Made by a program: the position numbers and the translations under genes
The notes under the pieces: model-generated
What the model saw: only the letters and a program-made list of their open reading frames with translations
Told to the model about the DNA's origin: nothing
Databases searched by the model: none
Source of the DNA: Pseudothauera rhizosphaerae
GTDB lineage: Bacteria; Pseudomonadota; Gammaproteobacteria; Burkholderiales; Rhodocyclaceae
Reading direction: 5' to 3'
Assembly: GCF_004801305.1 (NCBI RefSeq)
Contig: NZ_SSOD01000010.1
Span: 1 to 64,000, forward strand
Length of the DNA stretch: 64,000 bases
Shown here: positions 1 to 11,200 of the stretch, in pieces
Position numbering within the stretch: the stretch's first letter is position 1
How the letters are laid out: every line of letters begins with the position of its first letter

Positions 1-11
1 CCGGCCCCGCC

Positions 12-86
12 GTAGGAGCGGGCTTGCCCGCGATGCGGCCTCATTTGCACCCGGAGCCGCCGCATCGCGGGCAAGCCCGCTCCTAC
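12..86. repeat. REP-like inverted repeat 1
   Basis: An imperfect palindrome whose left arm begins GTAGGAGCGGGCTTGCCCGC and whose right arm is its reverse complement ending in GCTCCTAC, with a short central spacer. Near-identical copies lie at 22296-22370 and 27510-27584. This is the layout of paired repetitive extragenic palindromes (BIME) seen in many proteobacteria. No RAYT-type transposase is visible in the window. Confidence 0.85.
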
Positions 87-127
87 ACCCGACCCGTCGG
101 CTACGGGCACAGCGCGCATGATCCCCA

Positions 128-667
128 TCACAGGGTCAGCTTCGGCTCCCTGTCGAACTCCGGATTCGGCTGCAAGGTCAGCCGCAATACCATCGGCTGG
201 CGCATGTCCGGCGGCGGCGGTTCGGGCAAGGGATGGGCGCTCAGGATCGCCCGCAGGTCGGCATCGGTCTGCACGTCGCCCAGGCTGTCGAAATCGCTGC
301 GCACAACCCAGCCTTCCGACGAAATCCAGATGCGCACCACCACCGGCAGCGGCACCGCGCGGCCCTGCTGGCGCTCTCGCAGCCGCTCGTGTAGCCGAGT
401 GATCAGTTCGCCGGCACCTTCGCTGAGGCGTATCTGCAACGCATTTCCGGTCACCTGCGCATAGGCGATCCAGTGCGCCGGCACCTGCTCCTGCGCCTGA
501 GCAACGGTCAACACGGCGGCCGCCATCGCCGAACCGGCCACCAGGCCCGCGCGGCGCGGGAAAACCCGCCGCAGCACCCGTGCGAACAGGCCTGCGGGCC
601 GTTTCTCTCCTGCGGCCCCGGCCTGCGGCGCCGCATTTTCCATTTTCCGTCCGGGTCTATTTCTCAC
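128..667 (-). CDS. TonB C-terminal-like periplasmic protein
   Basis: A 179-residue protein. A basic stretch (residues about 25-40) precedes a hydrophobic segment (about 41-60) that reads as a signal or anchor. The rest resembles a TonB C-terminal domain: RIWISSEGWVVRSDFDSLGD, then a helix-like stretch, then a proline-rich turn and a final strand LRLTLQPNPEF. The first codon is GTG and overlaps the end of the upstream protease by 11 bases, which suggests translational coupling; an internal ATG at 643 is an alternative start. TonB C-terminal domains bind TonB boxes or transmit force in the periplasm. This one lacks the long proline-rich spacer of a true TonB, so it may be a signalling partner. 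It resembles the C-terminal halves of the two STN/TonB proteins at 17-19 kb. The exact role is unknown. Confidence 0.7.
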   Translation of the reverse strand: MRNRPGRKMENAAPQAGAAGEKRPAGLFARVLRRVFPRRAGLVAGSAMAAAVLTVAQAQEQVPAHWIAYAQVTGNALQIRLSEGAGELITRLHERLRERQQGRAVPLPVVVRIWISSEGWVVRSDFDSLGDVQTDADLRAILSAHPLPEPPPPDMRQPMVLRLTLQPNPEFDREPKLTL

Positions 668-1394
668 AAATCACTCCTGCGGATAAAGTGGCGGCGCGCG
701 GCGCGCCCGGCTGGTCGTGGCCCAGTTGCGCGTGCTCGCTCTCGTCGAAGCCGACGAAGTTCTCGCGCAGGAAGGTCTTGATCGCCTGCGCCGGCACCGC
801 AGCCACCTCCGTCGCCCCTCCGGCGGGCAGCCTGCGGCCGGCATGCCGGCTCAGGCTGCGCACGTCGCCGGCCCCCGGCGACACCACCGCACGCTCCACC
901 ACCATCGCCAGCACCCGGCCATCCGCGCCCAGCACCGCACTGCCGCTGGCGCCCGGTCGCACCGGCGACATCATCGAAAACCGCTCCCGGCCCGGCACCG
1001 TCACTGCGTTGAACATCGCCCGCGCACGGTCAGGCATCGCCTGCAGCGCGCTGTAGCCCTCGGCAAACACCGGCACCGCCAACGCACTCGCCGGCGTTTC
1101 CACCGGAAACGTCGCCGCCAGGATCGGCTTCAGCCCGGTCTTCAGAACGGCCGCGTCCATATCGCGGGCCGTGGCCCGCACCCAGGCCGGCGCAACCCTG
1201 CCGTCCTTGAGCGCGTACAGCCGCCTGCACCCGTCCACCGCATGCCGGGCCGTGAGCACGTCACCCTCCATGTTGAGGAAAATGCCCGTCGCATGCGCCT
1301 CCGGCTCCTGCGGCGGCGACGCATGCAGGGCCGAAGCAGCGCACAGCAGGCCCGCCAGGACCGCACGGCGCGCGAGCACGGAACCCCGCCTCAT
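657..1394 (-). CDS. trypsin-like serine protease, exported
   Basis: Predicted chymotrypsin-fold protease of about 245 residues, starting at the ATG at 1394 because it opens directly into an arginine-led signal peptide ending near ALHA. The catalytic triad is readable: His51 in TARHAV, Asp80 in ARDMDAAVLK and Ser150 in RPGASGSAVL. The longer reading frame upstream of this start looks non-coding. The protein should act in the envelope. It overlaps the following TonB-like gene and lies downstream of exoprotein remnants, so it probably belongs to the same locus. Processing of an exoprotein or of a FecR-type regulator is an attractive idea, but nothing in the sequence shows the substrate. Sure of the fold, unsure of the role. 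Confidence 0.8.
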   Translation of the reverse strand: MRRGSVLARRAVLAGLLCAASALHASPPQEPEAHATGIFLNMEGDVLTARHAVDGCRRLYALKDGRVAPAWVRATARDMDAAVLKTGLKPILAATFPVETPASALAVPVFAEGYSALQAMPDRARAMFNAVTVPGRERFSMMSPVRPGASGSAVLGADGRVLAMVVERAVVSPGAGDVRSLSRHAGRRLPAGGATEVAAVPAQAIKTFLRENFVGFDESEHAQLGHDQPGAPRAATLSAGVICEK

Positions 1395-1497
1395 CGGCCC
1401 TGCCTCCGCCCTTCGGTCCACGCCCAGCCCGCCTCCGTCCGTACCGCCCCGCCGGGCGCAAACGCGCATTGAACCTCAGCAAGATGACAATTGCGCG

Positions 1498-1659
1498 TCA
1501 CTGCACGGTCTGCCGCCCACGCTCCTCCGACGTCAGGCGGGCGCACTGCGCGCCGTCCAGGGCACCCACGCCCAGCACCTGCATGCTGATCACCGACGGG
1601 CGCACCTGCCGGGTCTGGCTCCTGGCCATGTCCTGCGCCGCCTGCGAGGCGCTGTTGCC
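1498..1659 (-). pseudogene. severed C-terminus of a giant exoprotein
   Basis: Reading leftward from 1659 gives NSASQAAQDMARSQTRQ followed by RPSVISMQVLGVG, then a short new tail ending in TGA at 1498-1500. This matches the C-terminal signature of both giant exoproteins here (SASQAAQDMARNQTRQARPS and ISVQVLGFGE). Only about 54 codons remain and there is no start. It lies in a different frame from the STN remnant immediately upstream, so the junction is a deletion scar. It implies that at least one more exoprotein copy once stood here. Confidence 0.8.
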
Positions 1660-1666
1660 ATGATGT

Positions 1667-2014
1667 TATTGCGGCGGGTATCGATTTCGCCCCATCCGTC
1701 TTCGACAGGGGCGATGACGACGACTTCGTCATCCACGATGCGCGCACGCAGACCCGTTCCACTGAGCAGCAGGTCGATGGCCTCGGCCGGCGTATAGACG
1801 CCGGGCACGGCGGACGCCATGCGGCCCCGATGGCTGGCATCGATCAGGATGCCGAGCCCGGTCCGCCCTCCCTGCCCTGGGCGGCGGGCGCGGCCAGCAT
1901 CGCGGTCATCATGGCTGCCAGGCGGAGCCTGCGGACTCCAGCGTGCCGCGCGAAAACGCGGGACGAAAGAAACGGGCCTCGACAAGGCGCCGAGAAGGTC
2001 ATGATGGCGCTCAT
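1667..2014 (-). pseudogene. broken STN-domain (secretin/TonB short N-terminal) gene
   Basis: A plausible start and signal peptide read from 2014 (MSAIMTFSAPCRG ... MLAAPAAQG), and this frame stops near 1844. The second half of an STN domain then reads in another frame over about 1862-1671, with GILIDASHRGR, GVYTPAEAIDLLLSGTGL and a closing strand DDEVVVIAP. The first part of the STN domain (the usual FDIPAxPLxxAL motif) is missing. The gene has therefore lost an internal piece and its frame. The STN half runs straight into the exoprotein tail at 1659, again out of frame. It is probably a relic of a receptor-like signalling protein similar to those at 17-19 kb. Confidence 0.75.
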
Positions 2015-2169
2015 GTACGGACGGAGGGTGGCGGCAAAGTCTGTCCGACGGATGTAACAGCCGCGTTGCATCTCTACCACTTAGGGCGTAGCGTGCCGTG
2101 GCTGGAGGCCACCGCGGCCTGTGGCGTCGCCGAAGCGAGCCGCATCGCACCACCCGTTGCAGCTTGAGC

Positions 2170-2197
2170 GGGTCTGCCGCCCAAGGGCGGCAGACCC
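2170..2197. terminator. strong hairpin after exoprotein 1
   Basis: A perfect 13-base-pair stem (GGGTCTGCCGCCC, AA loop, complementary arm) lies about 50 bases past the stop codon of the first giant exoprotein. No clear U-run follows on the minus strand, so it is either an imperfect intrinsic terminator or an mRNA-stabilising end. Confidence 0.55.
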
Positions 2198-2248
2198 TTC
2201 TGGCGTCACTTCGGGATGGAAGCTCGTGCCGTCATCGGTAGCCCGCCT

Positions 2249-5200
2249 TCACTCCTGCTGCAGAAGGCTGCGCTGCTCGGGCGTCAGCCGGGCAAGCTGT
2301 GCCGCGTCGAAGCTTCTGCCCACACCTACGAACTGGACCGGACTTGCCGGATCATAAGGAAACCCCATCACCGGTTGCCCCACCGCCGGCATGGGAGAAG
2401 CCGCCCCCCTCCGCGCATCCGCCTGGGGCTCGCCGAAGCCCAGCACCTGCACGCTGATCACCGACGGACGCGCCTGCCGGGTCTGGTTCCTCGCCATGTC
2501 CTGTGCCGCCTGGGAGGCGCTGTTGGCCGCGGCGCTCGCCGAGGTGAGTGCGCCCACGTTCACCGAGGCCACCACCGGCAAACCCGTGGCCTCGCCCTGC
2601 ACCTCGATGTTCTCCGCATTCACCACCTGCAGCGCCGCCAGGTTCGCATTGCCCGACACCCGGATGCCCGCTTCGCCCGCGTCGATCGTACCCAGCGGTG
2701 CGATCAGGTCCACGTCACCCGGCGGTACTTCCGGAATCGGGTTCAGCGTGGCGATGCCTGCGCCCGTGCTCGGTGCCTGCGGCGACAGGGTCACGTTGCC
2801 CCACTGGTCGTACACCCGCCGCGGCGGCGTATAGACCACGGTGGTCTTGGCGCCCCGGCCGGCGTTGATGTCGCCTTCGGCCGACCACGCCTGGATGTGG
2901 CCGCCGAAGGTGGTCATGATGCGCGACAGGCCCAGCAGGATGCTGCCCTGGCTGTACATGCGGATGTCGCCCGCGCCCTGCGTCATCACGCCCGCCGATG
3001 CCGGCGGCACCACACCCTCGACGCCGACGACGATCTGCCCGGCCGGGGCCAGCAACTGGATGTCGCCGCCGAAGAGGCTGCGGATGCCCGCGCCGCCGAA
3101 CATGATGATGTCGCCCGAGCGTTCGATCTCGTTGCCATCCGCATTCTCTTCCGGGAACAGCGCGGCGATCATCTGGCGGCCGCGCAGGTAGGAGCCGAAG
3201 CGCGGACCGTCCACGTCGTTGTATTCGCGGCCGCCGGCCAGCAGTTCGGCGTAATAGACCGTGCGCAGGAAGATGCGCTGCTGTTCGGCCGGCAAGCCAG
3301 CGAAACGGGCCAGCGCGTCCTCGTCGCTCGTCGCCTCGTAGCCGAAGGTCGCCTTCAGCCACTCGGCCAGTTCCTCCTCGTAGGTGTGCGCCACCTTGCC
3401 GGGCTGGTCGGCCAGCGGATGACCGGGGGTGAGGTCGGCCTGGTTGGCCGGGTCAAGGTAGCGCAGCAGCGCCACCCAGTCCGGGCCGGCCGCGCCGTGG
3501 CCGGCCTGGACCACGATGCGCGCGCCGGGGCGGGTATCGCCCTGTATCACGCCGCCCAGGCTGGTGAAGGTGACTTCGCCATAGGCCGGAACGCCCGTGG
3601 TGCCGGTGCCCGTCTGCCCGGCCATCAGCACATTGCGGCCGGCGCTGATTTCCAGCGTGCCGGGGCCGGCCACGGTAAAGCTGCTGAACAGGATGTCGCG
3701 GCCGGCCTTGACGATGGAGACGTCGTTGGGGTCGGTATGGAAGAACAGGTTGCTGCGGGTGCTGGCTGTGCCGACCGTGCTGACCGGGGTCCGGGCCAGT
3801 TCGTTGGCCACGTATAGCGACGGGTCCGACAGCAGCATGCCGGAACGCACGATGTCGCGCCCGGCCTGCATCCACACCGGCCCGGCGCCTTCGTACCAGG
3901 TACCGCGGCCGGTGGTCGCGGCCATGGCGATGATCTCGCCGATGCCCAGGCCAATGATGTCGCCGTCCTGAGCATAGATGCGCGTGACCTCGCCCGGCGC
4001 CGCCGGAATCTCCTGCGCGGTGCCAGGGCCGAAGGCGATGATGGGAAAGTGGGCAGAACCCGGACGCACCGCTTGCGCCGACAGGTTGTTCTTGCCGATG
4101 GTGGTGGTTGCCGATAAGGCAAAAGCCGGTTTGAATGGCGTCGGCACCACCTCGGGGCTGGCGCTGACGCGGCTGACGACGTAGCCATGGGCAAGGATGG
4201 AACCGCCGGCCAGCATGTCCATCCGGCCATTGGCGCCGGGGGCCAGCCAGATGTAGTCGCGCGTGACGTCGTAAGTGGAGCTGATGCCGTTGCCCAGCGC
4301 CGCCTTGCCCAGGTAGATGCTGCCGGCGGCGGCCACCACGTTCAGTTGCGAGGGCCAGACGAAGCGTCCGTCGGAGACCGAATAGTTCTGTCCCGGGTTG
4401 CTGTTGGCGGTCGAGTTGTCGCCCAACTGCTGGCTCCACGACAGGTCGCCGCCGGCCGAGAACAGGTTGATGGCGGTGTTATCCGTCCACAGCGAGAACC
4501 AGCCGTAGCCGCCGGCCTTCCAGGCGTCGCTGCCGGCATCGCGGTACGGCGGCAGGTAGGGCTGGTTGATGCGCCCCGGATCCCCGGTGCCGCCGAGTAC
4601 GAGGTCGCCGCGCGTTTCCAGCGTGGCCACGGCATCGCCCAGCATCAGCACCGGCCCGCCGGAGGCAATCGCCATCGCGGCGGCATAGACGTCCATGGCG
4701 CGGATATCCTTGCTGAAGCCGCTGGAATAAGCCAGCACGAGACCGCCCGAAGCGCCCATCCGGGCATCGAGCGCGCCGCGCAGGTTGGCCAACACGCCGC
4801 TCATGTTCAGATTCTGCTGCCAGTAGTCCGTGACCTTCGGATTGGTGACGGTGTTCGGTGCCATGGAGCGGGCCTGAAGATCGGGATTCAGGCTGCCGCC
4901 AACGCGCAGGGCCAGATCGCCGCCGCCGGTCAGCAGCAGTTCGCCGTCGGCGCCCACGCGCCCGGTGCCGCCCACCGCCAGGATCAGGCCCTGGCTGCGC
5001 GGCCGCGGCGTATTCAGTGCGGGATTGCCGATGCGCGTCAACAGGCCGGCATCGCCGCCCACGTCCACGGTCAGGTTGCCGCCGCCCAGGGTGCCGACGC
5101 CGACGAAGCCGACCAGTTCGGGAATCGCCGCGATGGCGGTGCGGTCGGTCGCATTGGTGTAGTCCGCGTGCGAGTTGCTCACCGTGCGGCCCGACACATA

Positions 5201-8200
5201 GGTGCCGAAGTTGATCCACCAACTGGCGAGGATGGGATCGATGCCCCCGGTGTCGCCGCTGGCCTGGCGCCACAGCCAGTTGCCAACGTCCACCGAGCTG
5301 CGCTGGCCGCGCAGGTCGTGGGTGCCGTAGTTGACGGAGGCCGGGTTGTAGAACGCCAGCAGGTCGCCGCTGAAGTCGGCGCCGGTGCGCACCAGCAGGT
5401 TGCCGCCGCCGTCTGGATACCAGGCCGCATAGGTGCTGCTGGCGCCGCCGTTGACCAGCGCCTCGTACTGCGCGCCCACCTTGGTACGGCCGGCGATGGT
5501 CGGCTCGGCCGCGGTTTTCAGGTAGCTGCCGTCGGTGTCCTTGCCATGCGGCAGGTTGAAGGCCGCCTCGTCGGCGCCGGCCGCCGAGGCGGTGGACGTG
5601 CCCGCCGTATAGATGCCGTAGAGCGACTGGATGGACACGTCCTCGCCCGCCAGCAGTTCCAGGCTCCCCGTGCCGGTGCGCAGCACGCTGAAGTTCTGCG
5701 CCACCGGGTAGATCGCGGTCAGGTTGCCGCTTACGTAGCGGTGGTACAGGCTGTAGTGCGGGTCGGCCAGCGTCAGGCTGCCTTCCGCCTCCGCGCGGGC
5801 CAGGCGCGGGTCGGCGGCCGCGATGTCGGCGCCGGCGACCAGGCGCAGGTCCCAGGAGGCCGAGCCTTCCGGCAGCATGGCGGCCACCGCCCAGTTGCGG
5901 CCCATGCGCCCGTCCGTGACCGGACGCAGCGGCGTGGCCAGCGTGCCCGCCGGCAGGACGATGCTGGTGAAGCCCGGGATCACCGCGCCCATGGGCAGGT
6001 TCAGCGAGCCCGCCAGGAAAACGCCATCGGGGTTGTTGACCGCCTGGGAGGTCGCGCGCTTGGGCAGCGGCACGCCGGCCGGCCAGGTCATGGCCGCCAG
6101 CGAGGCGGCGGCCGGCAGCCGGAAGCCGGCATCGAACCGGGTGCCCACGGGCAGGACCACCTGTGCGCTCACCTGCGTGCCGGCGGCGTAGAGGACCTCG
6201 CCCGCGGCATCGCGCACGGCCGCCGAGAACACGGTGCCGGCCGGCACGGTCAGTTGCGCCGTGAGCGAAGTTCCAACCGGCAGGTCGGTATCGGCCGCCA
6301 GCGCCACCGCCTGGATGGGCAGGTCGTAGTTCAGGACGCGGCCCGGCGGAAAGCGCGTGCTTTCGGCCAGCACCACGCCGGCATTCGGCACCACCACGTC
6401 GGCGCCATAGCCCTGGATGCCGGGCGTCAGCACCCAGCCGTTGTCGTCCGGCGTGCCGGGTGGCGGCGCGAAGCCATCGTTGATGCTGCCATAGATATCG
6501 AAGTCGCCGCCGGCGCGAATGGCCAAGGCGCCCGCCTCGCCCGAGCCGTAGGCGCCGAAGACCTTCTGCGTGTGCGGATTGAGGCTGTCGTAGCGGTAGC
6601 CGGAAAGATCGAGGTCGCCGCTGACCACGAGGTCGCCGTCCGGCGTGGCGCTGACGATTTCCACCGCGGGACGCAAGTGGAAGGCATCACGGTAAGTAGC
6701 GTTGTCGAGGCCCGCGAGCTTGTTGCCGAGCAGGTTGGCATTGGCCAGCGCGTTGGCGATGAAGCCGGTGCTGTCGGCGTGCTTGGCGTCCAGGTAATCC
6801 TGGTCGACCACCTGATACGGACGGCCGCTGGCGGCGGGATCCGTGCCGTAGCCGGCGTCGTCGTAGCGTTGCACGGCATTGACCGCGATCGACCGCGCAC
6901 CCTCGATAGTGACGGCGCCGCTGGCATCGATGGCGATATCGCCGGCAGTGGCGCCCCCCAGGCGCGGCGCGTACAGTTCCACCATGCCCCGCGCGCGGCC
7001 GTCGTGCAGGGCCGGCCTGGCCCTGACGCGGGCATCGTCGGTGCCGTGGCGCAGATCGATGCGGGCGCCCTCGGCCAGGGCCAGCGTGCCACCGCCCGAG
7101 TTCAGCTCGACGATGGCGCGGTTGGGCGCGTCGATGATCTTGCCGTAGCTGTCCAGGCGCAGCGCAGTGCCGTGGGCATCGAGCACGCCGGTACCGGCGA
7201 CCGTCAGGCCGTTCTTGCCCGCCAGGCGGATGCTGCCCACCCGTTCTCCGCTGGCATCCACGGTGCCGGCCACGGTCAGGTGGCCGCCGTCCAGCGACAC
7301 GTCGATCTGGTTGGCCTTGAGTTCGTTGCCGATGACCAGGTCGCCCTGCTTGAGCTGGAAGCGGCGCAGGCCGGACACGTGGTCCTCGTTGAGACGCTGG
7401 TTGAGCGCGGCAAAGGCTTCGCTCAGGCCGCCCGCGCCCAGCTTCTGCGCGCGTACGTCGATGCCGGCCGATAGATAGGGCACGAAAGTGCCGCCGGCAT
7501 CGGCATGGCCGCTAGCGCTGCCCAGGATGTGGCCCAGCAGGTCCACCGTGCCCTTGCCCTCGCCCAGGGCGATGGCGGTGAGGCGGCCGGCCTGGTTGTT
7601 CTTCGCGGTGAGATCGATGGTGGCGCCGGCGGACTGGCGGATGTCGCCGGCCGCGCTTTCCAGCGTCACGTCGCCGCCCCAACTGTAGCGCGTGGCGCCG
7701 TCGTCGTCGAAAAAGGTCAGGGTGCGGCCGGAGAGGTCGAGATACGCCGCATCGCCCAGCGTCAGGTCGCCGCCGGCACTCAGGGTCAGCTTGCCGCTGG
7801 GCAGCGCCACCATGGTGTCGAGGCTGAGGTTCTGGCCGGCGGTCAGCGACAGTTCGGCGCCGATGGCGGACACCGTGGCGGCATCGGCCGCGCCGCCGGC
7901 CGGCGCGGACACCGTGATGGCGCCGCCGGCCGTGATCTTGTTGACCGAGCCGGCCTCGCCGCTGATCAGCGGCGCGACGATGTCGAGGTTACCGCCGCTG
8001 TAGCGGAAGCCTTCACCCGGCACGTAGTCATTCTCCTGCTGCTGATAGACCGCCAGCGTGCCGAGATTGTTGGCCGTGATGCGGTCGCTGGCGTGCAGGT
8101 CGACGTTGGCGAAGCCCAGCGCCAGCCGGTCCAGCGAACTGATGCCGTCCGGGCGGCTCCAGGGGCCATAGCCGAAGGTGATGCGTTCGGCCTCGACCGC

Positions 8201-11200
8201 GAAGCTGCCGGCGCCGGTGCCGGCGCCCTCGCCGATCACCACCGCGGGCGCATCGCCGGAACCGTTCCAGACCAGTTCCTTGGTCTGGATGCGCGCTACC
8301 TCGCTAGCGCTGCCATAGCCATAGATGGCGGGCGTGGTCAGCACCAGCTTGTCGAGCTGGGAAACGCCGCCCGCGTCGAGCGTGGAAAGGGTGACGCCGC
8401 CAAAGAAGTTGAAGGAACGGCTAGCGATCAGCTCCAGCGCTTCCAGCGCCGGGGCGCCGGTCGTGGTGTCGCCGCTCAGCAGGAGGTTCAGCAGGTCCTG
8501 GTTCAGCGCCAACCCTGGCGCCAGCGCCGCGCGGTCGCGGGCCGCGTCCAGCGCTTCGTTGTCGCCCACGTTGAAGGCGCCCGCCGCCAGGTTCAGGTGG
8601 CGCGTGCCGTACCGCACCGACTCGTGCATGTCGAAGGTATTGTCGGTGGCGAAGGTCAGGCTGCCTTCCGAATACAGTTGCGTGGCGCCGCTGCAGTCGA
8701 GCGAGGCGCAACTGCCGATGCGGATGGGCGCGGGCCCCACCGTGGCGCTGCTCGCCGCCGGCGCCAGCCACTGCTGGCGGCCATTGGAAACCGACACCAC
8801 GGCCGCGCTCCCGGCCTGGAAGATGAAACCGTCGTCGGAGTCATAGGCCACCGGGCCCTGGCCCAGGGTATTGATGACGGCGCCCTGCTCGATCTCTATG
8901 CCGAGGCGGGCATTGGAAAGGCCGCCATAGGCCATCAGCATCACTTCCGGCGCGCTGAGCTCGGCGCCGCTGCGCAGGACGATGCCCAGGGCCGGGCTGG
9001 TACTGATGCCGTTGGCCGTGTTGTTGTTGAGCTGCACCAGGTTGCCGCTCTGGCCATACACCACGCCCGGCAGGCCGCCGATGGCAAGGCGGCTGACCTC
9101 GATCTTGCTGAGGTCCGAGGCGCGCAGGGAGATGCCATAGTCCGGGGCGGGCATGGCGCCATCGGCCAGTATTTCCACAGTGCTGTTGGCCGTCCCCGCC
9201 ACCGCCAGGGTACTGCCGAAACCGCCTTCGGCGGCGGCGCTCAGCACCGTGCCGTCGAAGTTCAGGCTGATCTCCGTGCTGTCGGCCGGCCGGGAAGAGA
9301 AGGACAGCACCAGGGTCTTGGCATCGGCCTCGATCTGCGCACGCGGCACGCCCAGGCGCGCGGCGTCGATGCGCGCATAGTCGGCATAGGATGTCTCGTT
9401 GTACTGCGAATAGCCGCGCAGCACGTCGGCTGGCGTCAGGATGACGGAATGCGCCAGCGTGTCGGCAAAGCCGGTGCCGCCGATGGACAGCGTGCCGCTG
9501 GCGAGCCAGGAACGGTTGCCCATCCGGCTCGGTGCCAACGGGGCGCCGCTGGCCGCGCCGCCATTGATTTCGACGCGGAAGGCGCCCGGCAACAGCGCAT
9601 AGGTCGAGGGCAGCAGCGTGTAGGTGCCGGCCGGCAGGCCGGGCACGCCTTCGGGAATGGTGATCTGCTGGCCGAGCAGCGGCGTCGAGGCCCCCAGTTC
9701 GCCCGAGGACGGCGCGGCCACAGGCTGCGCGCCGGGCACGATGGCATAGACCGGATGATCGGCCAGGCTGGGGGCGCTCACGCCGTCCTTGCCGATTTGC
9801 AGCAGCGGCGTGTAGCGCGCATCGGTGGAGCCGCCGCGGCCGGAAACGAAACCAGCGCCAGCCAGCGTGCCGCCGCCGGAGAGGTCGATGACCGCGCCTT
9901 CGGCGACATTGGTTTGCAGGCCGGTCAACTGGATACCGCCGGTGATGACCTTGCCGACGCCGTTCAGGCGCAGGGGGTCGTCGCTGTTGTAGTACCAACT
10001 GATGCCGTCGGCGGTGCCGCCATAGGGGATGACGAGACCGGCGGCGCTGACCGAGGTGATGGAGCCGGGCAGCAGGTTCACGGTCTGCGTCGCCGTTGAC
10101 CCAGTGGACGAGCCGAGCGCGATCATGCCCTGCGGCGCGCGAATCACGCCGCTCTGGTTGAGGGTAGGGGCGATCAGCGTAAGACGGCCGAATACGGAGT
10201 ACGGCTGGTCGGGCAGCGTGTCCGTGCTGCGCGTGACCGTCAGCGCGCGCGTGAAGTCGGTGGTGTTGCCGACGCTCTTGTTGTCGCGGCGGCCGGCATT
10301 GACCGTCACCGCCGCATGGGTAATGGGGTAGAGCTGCGCCGCCGACAGCGTGAGGTCGCCGGCCACCAGCAGGGAACTGTTGTTGCTGTTGCCGGCAGCC
10401 TGGCTGGCTCCGAAGCGCATGTCGCCGGCGCTGACGAGCGAGACCTGGTCGAAAGCACGGCGGTCGATGACCTGGTCGGTGTCGGCGCTGAAGCCCGCGA
10501 TGGTCATGTGGCCGCCGGTAGCGGTGACGCCCGGGACGGTGGCGACGTCGAACACGCGGCTGGCGCTCAGGGTCAGGCTGCCGAGGTTGGGCTGGGTCGA
10601 GCCGGTGACGTTGAGCACATTGGAGGAATGGGCAATGCCGGTATAACCCGTCGTTGTCGTGCTCGTCGTCAGGAAAGCGGAGGACCATTTCATGTAGGGC
10701 GCGGCCAGTTCGACATGGCTGCCGTCCGGGCTGGCGTCGCTCCAGCCGAGCGCGCCGACGTAGAGGTTGATCGCCCGCCCCAGCGTCAGATCGACGCTGC
10801 CATCGAAGGTGAGCATGGCCGAGGTCCACAGATTGAGCGTGTCGAAGCCGCCCTGGCTGACCCGGTCGGCGCCCAGGCGCGCGTGGCCGTAGGTGAAGAG
10901 GGCGATGCCGTCATCCTCGGGGCTGGCATTCGCCGCGAGATCGCTGGTCCCCTGTTCCTGCGCGAACACCAGTTCGGTCACCCGGCGCTCGTACTCGGGC
11001 GTGGTGTTGATGTAGTTGTTGTTGGCCAGGCCCACGGTCAGGCTGCCGCCCGCCGCGCCGGCGCCGCCCGACGCCCCGCGCAGAGTGCCGTCGAGGTAGA
11101 AGCCGGCGCTGGACGACAAGGTGATGCTGCCGCCGGCGCTGACCACGTCGGTCGCGCCGATGCCCGGAATATCCAGCACGGCATGGCTGCCGGAAACGTC

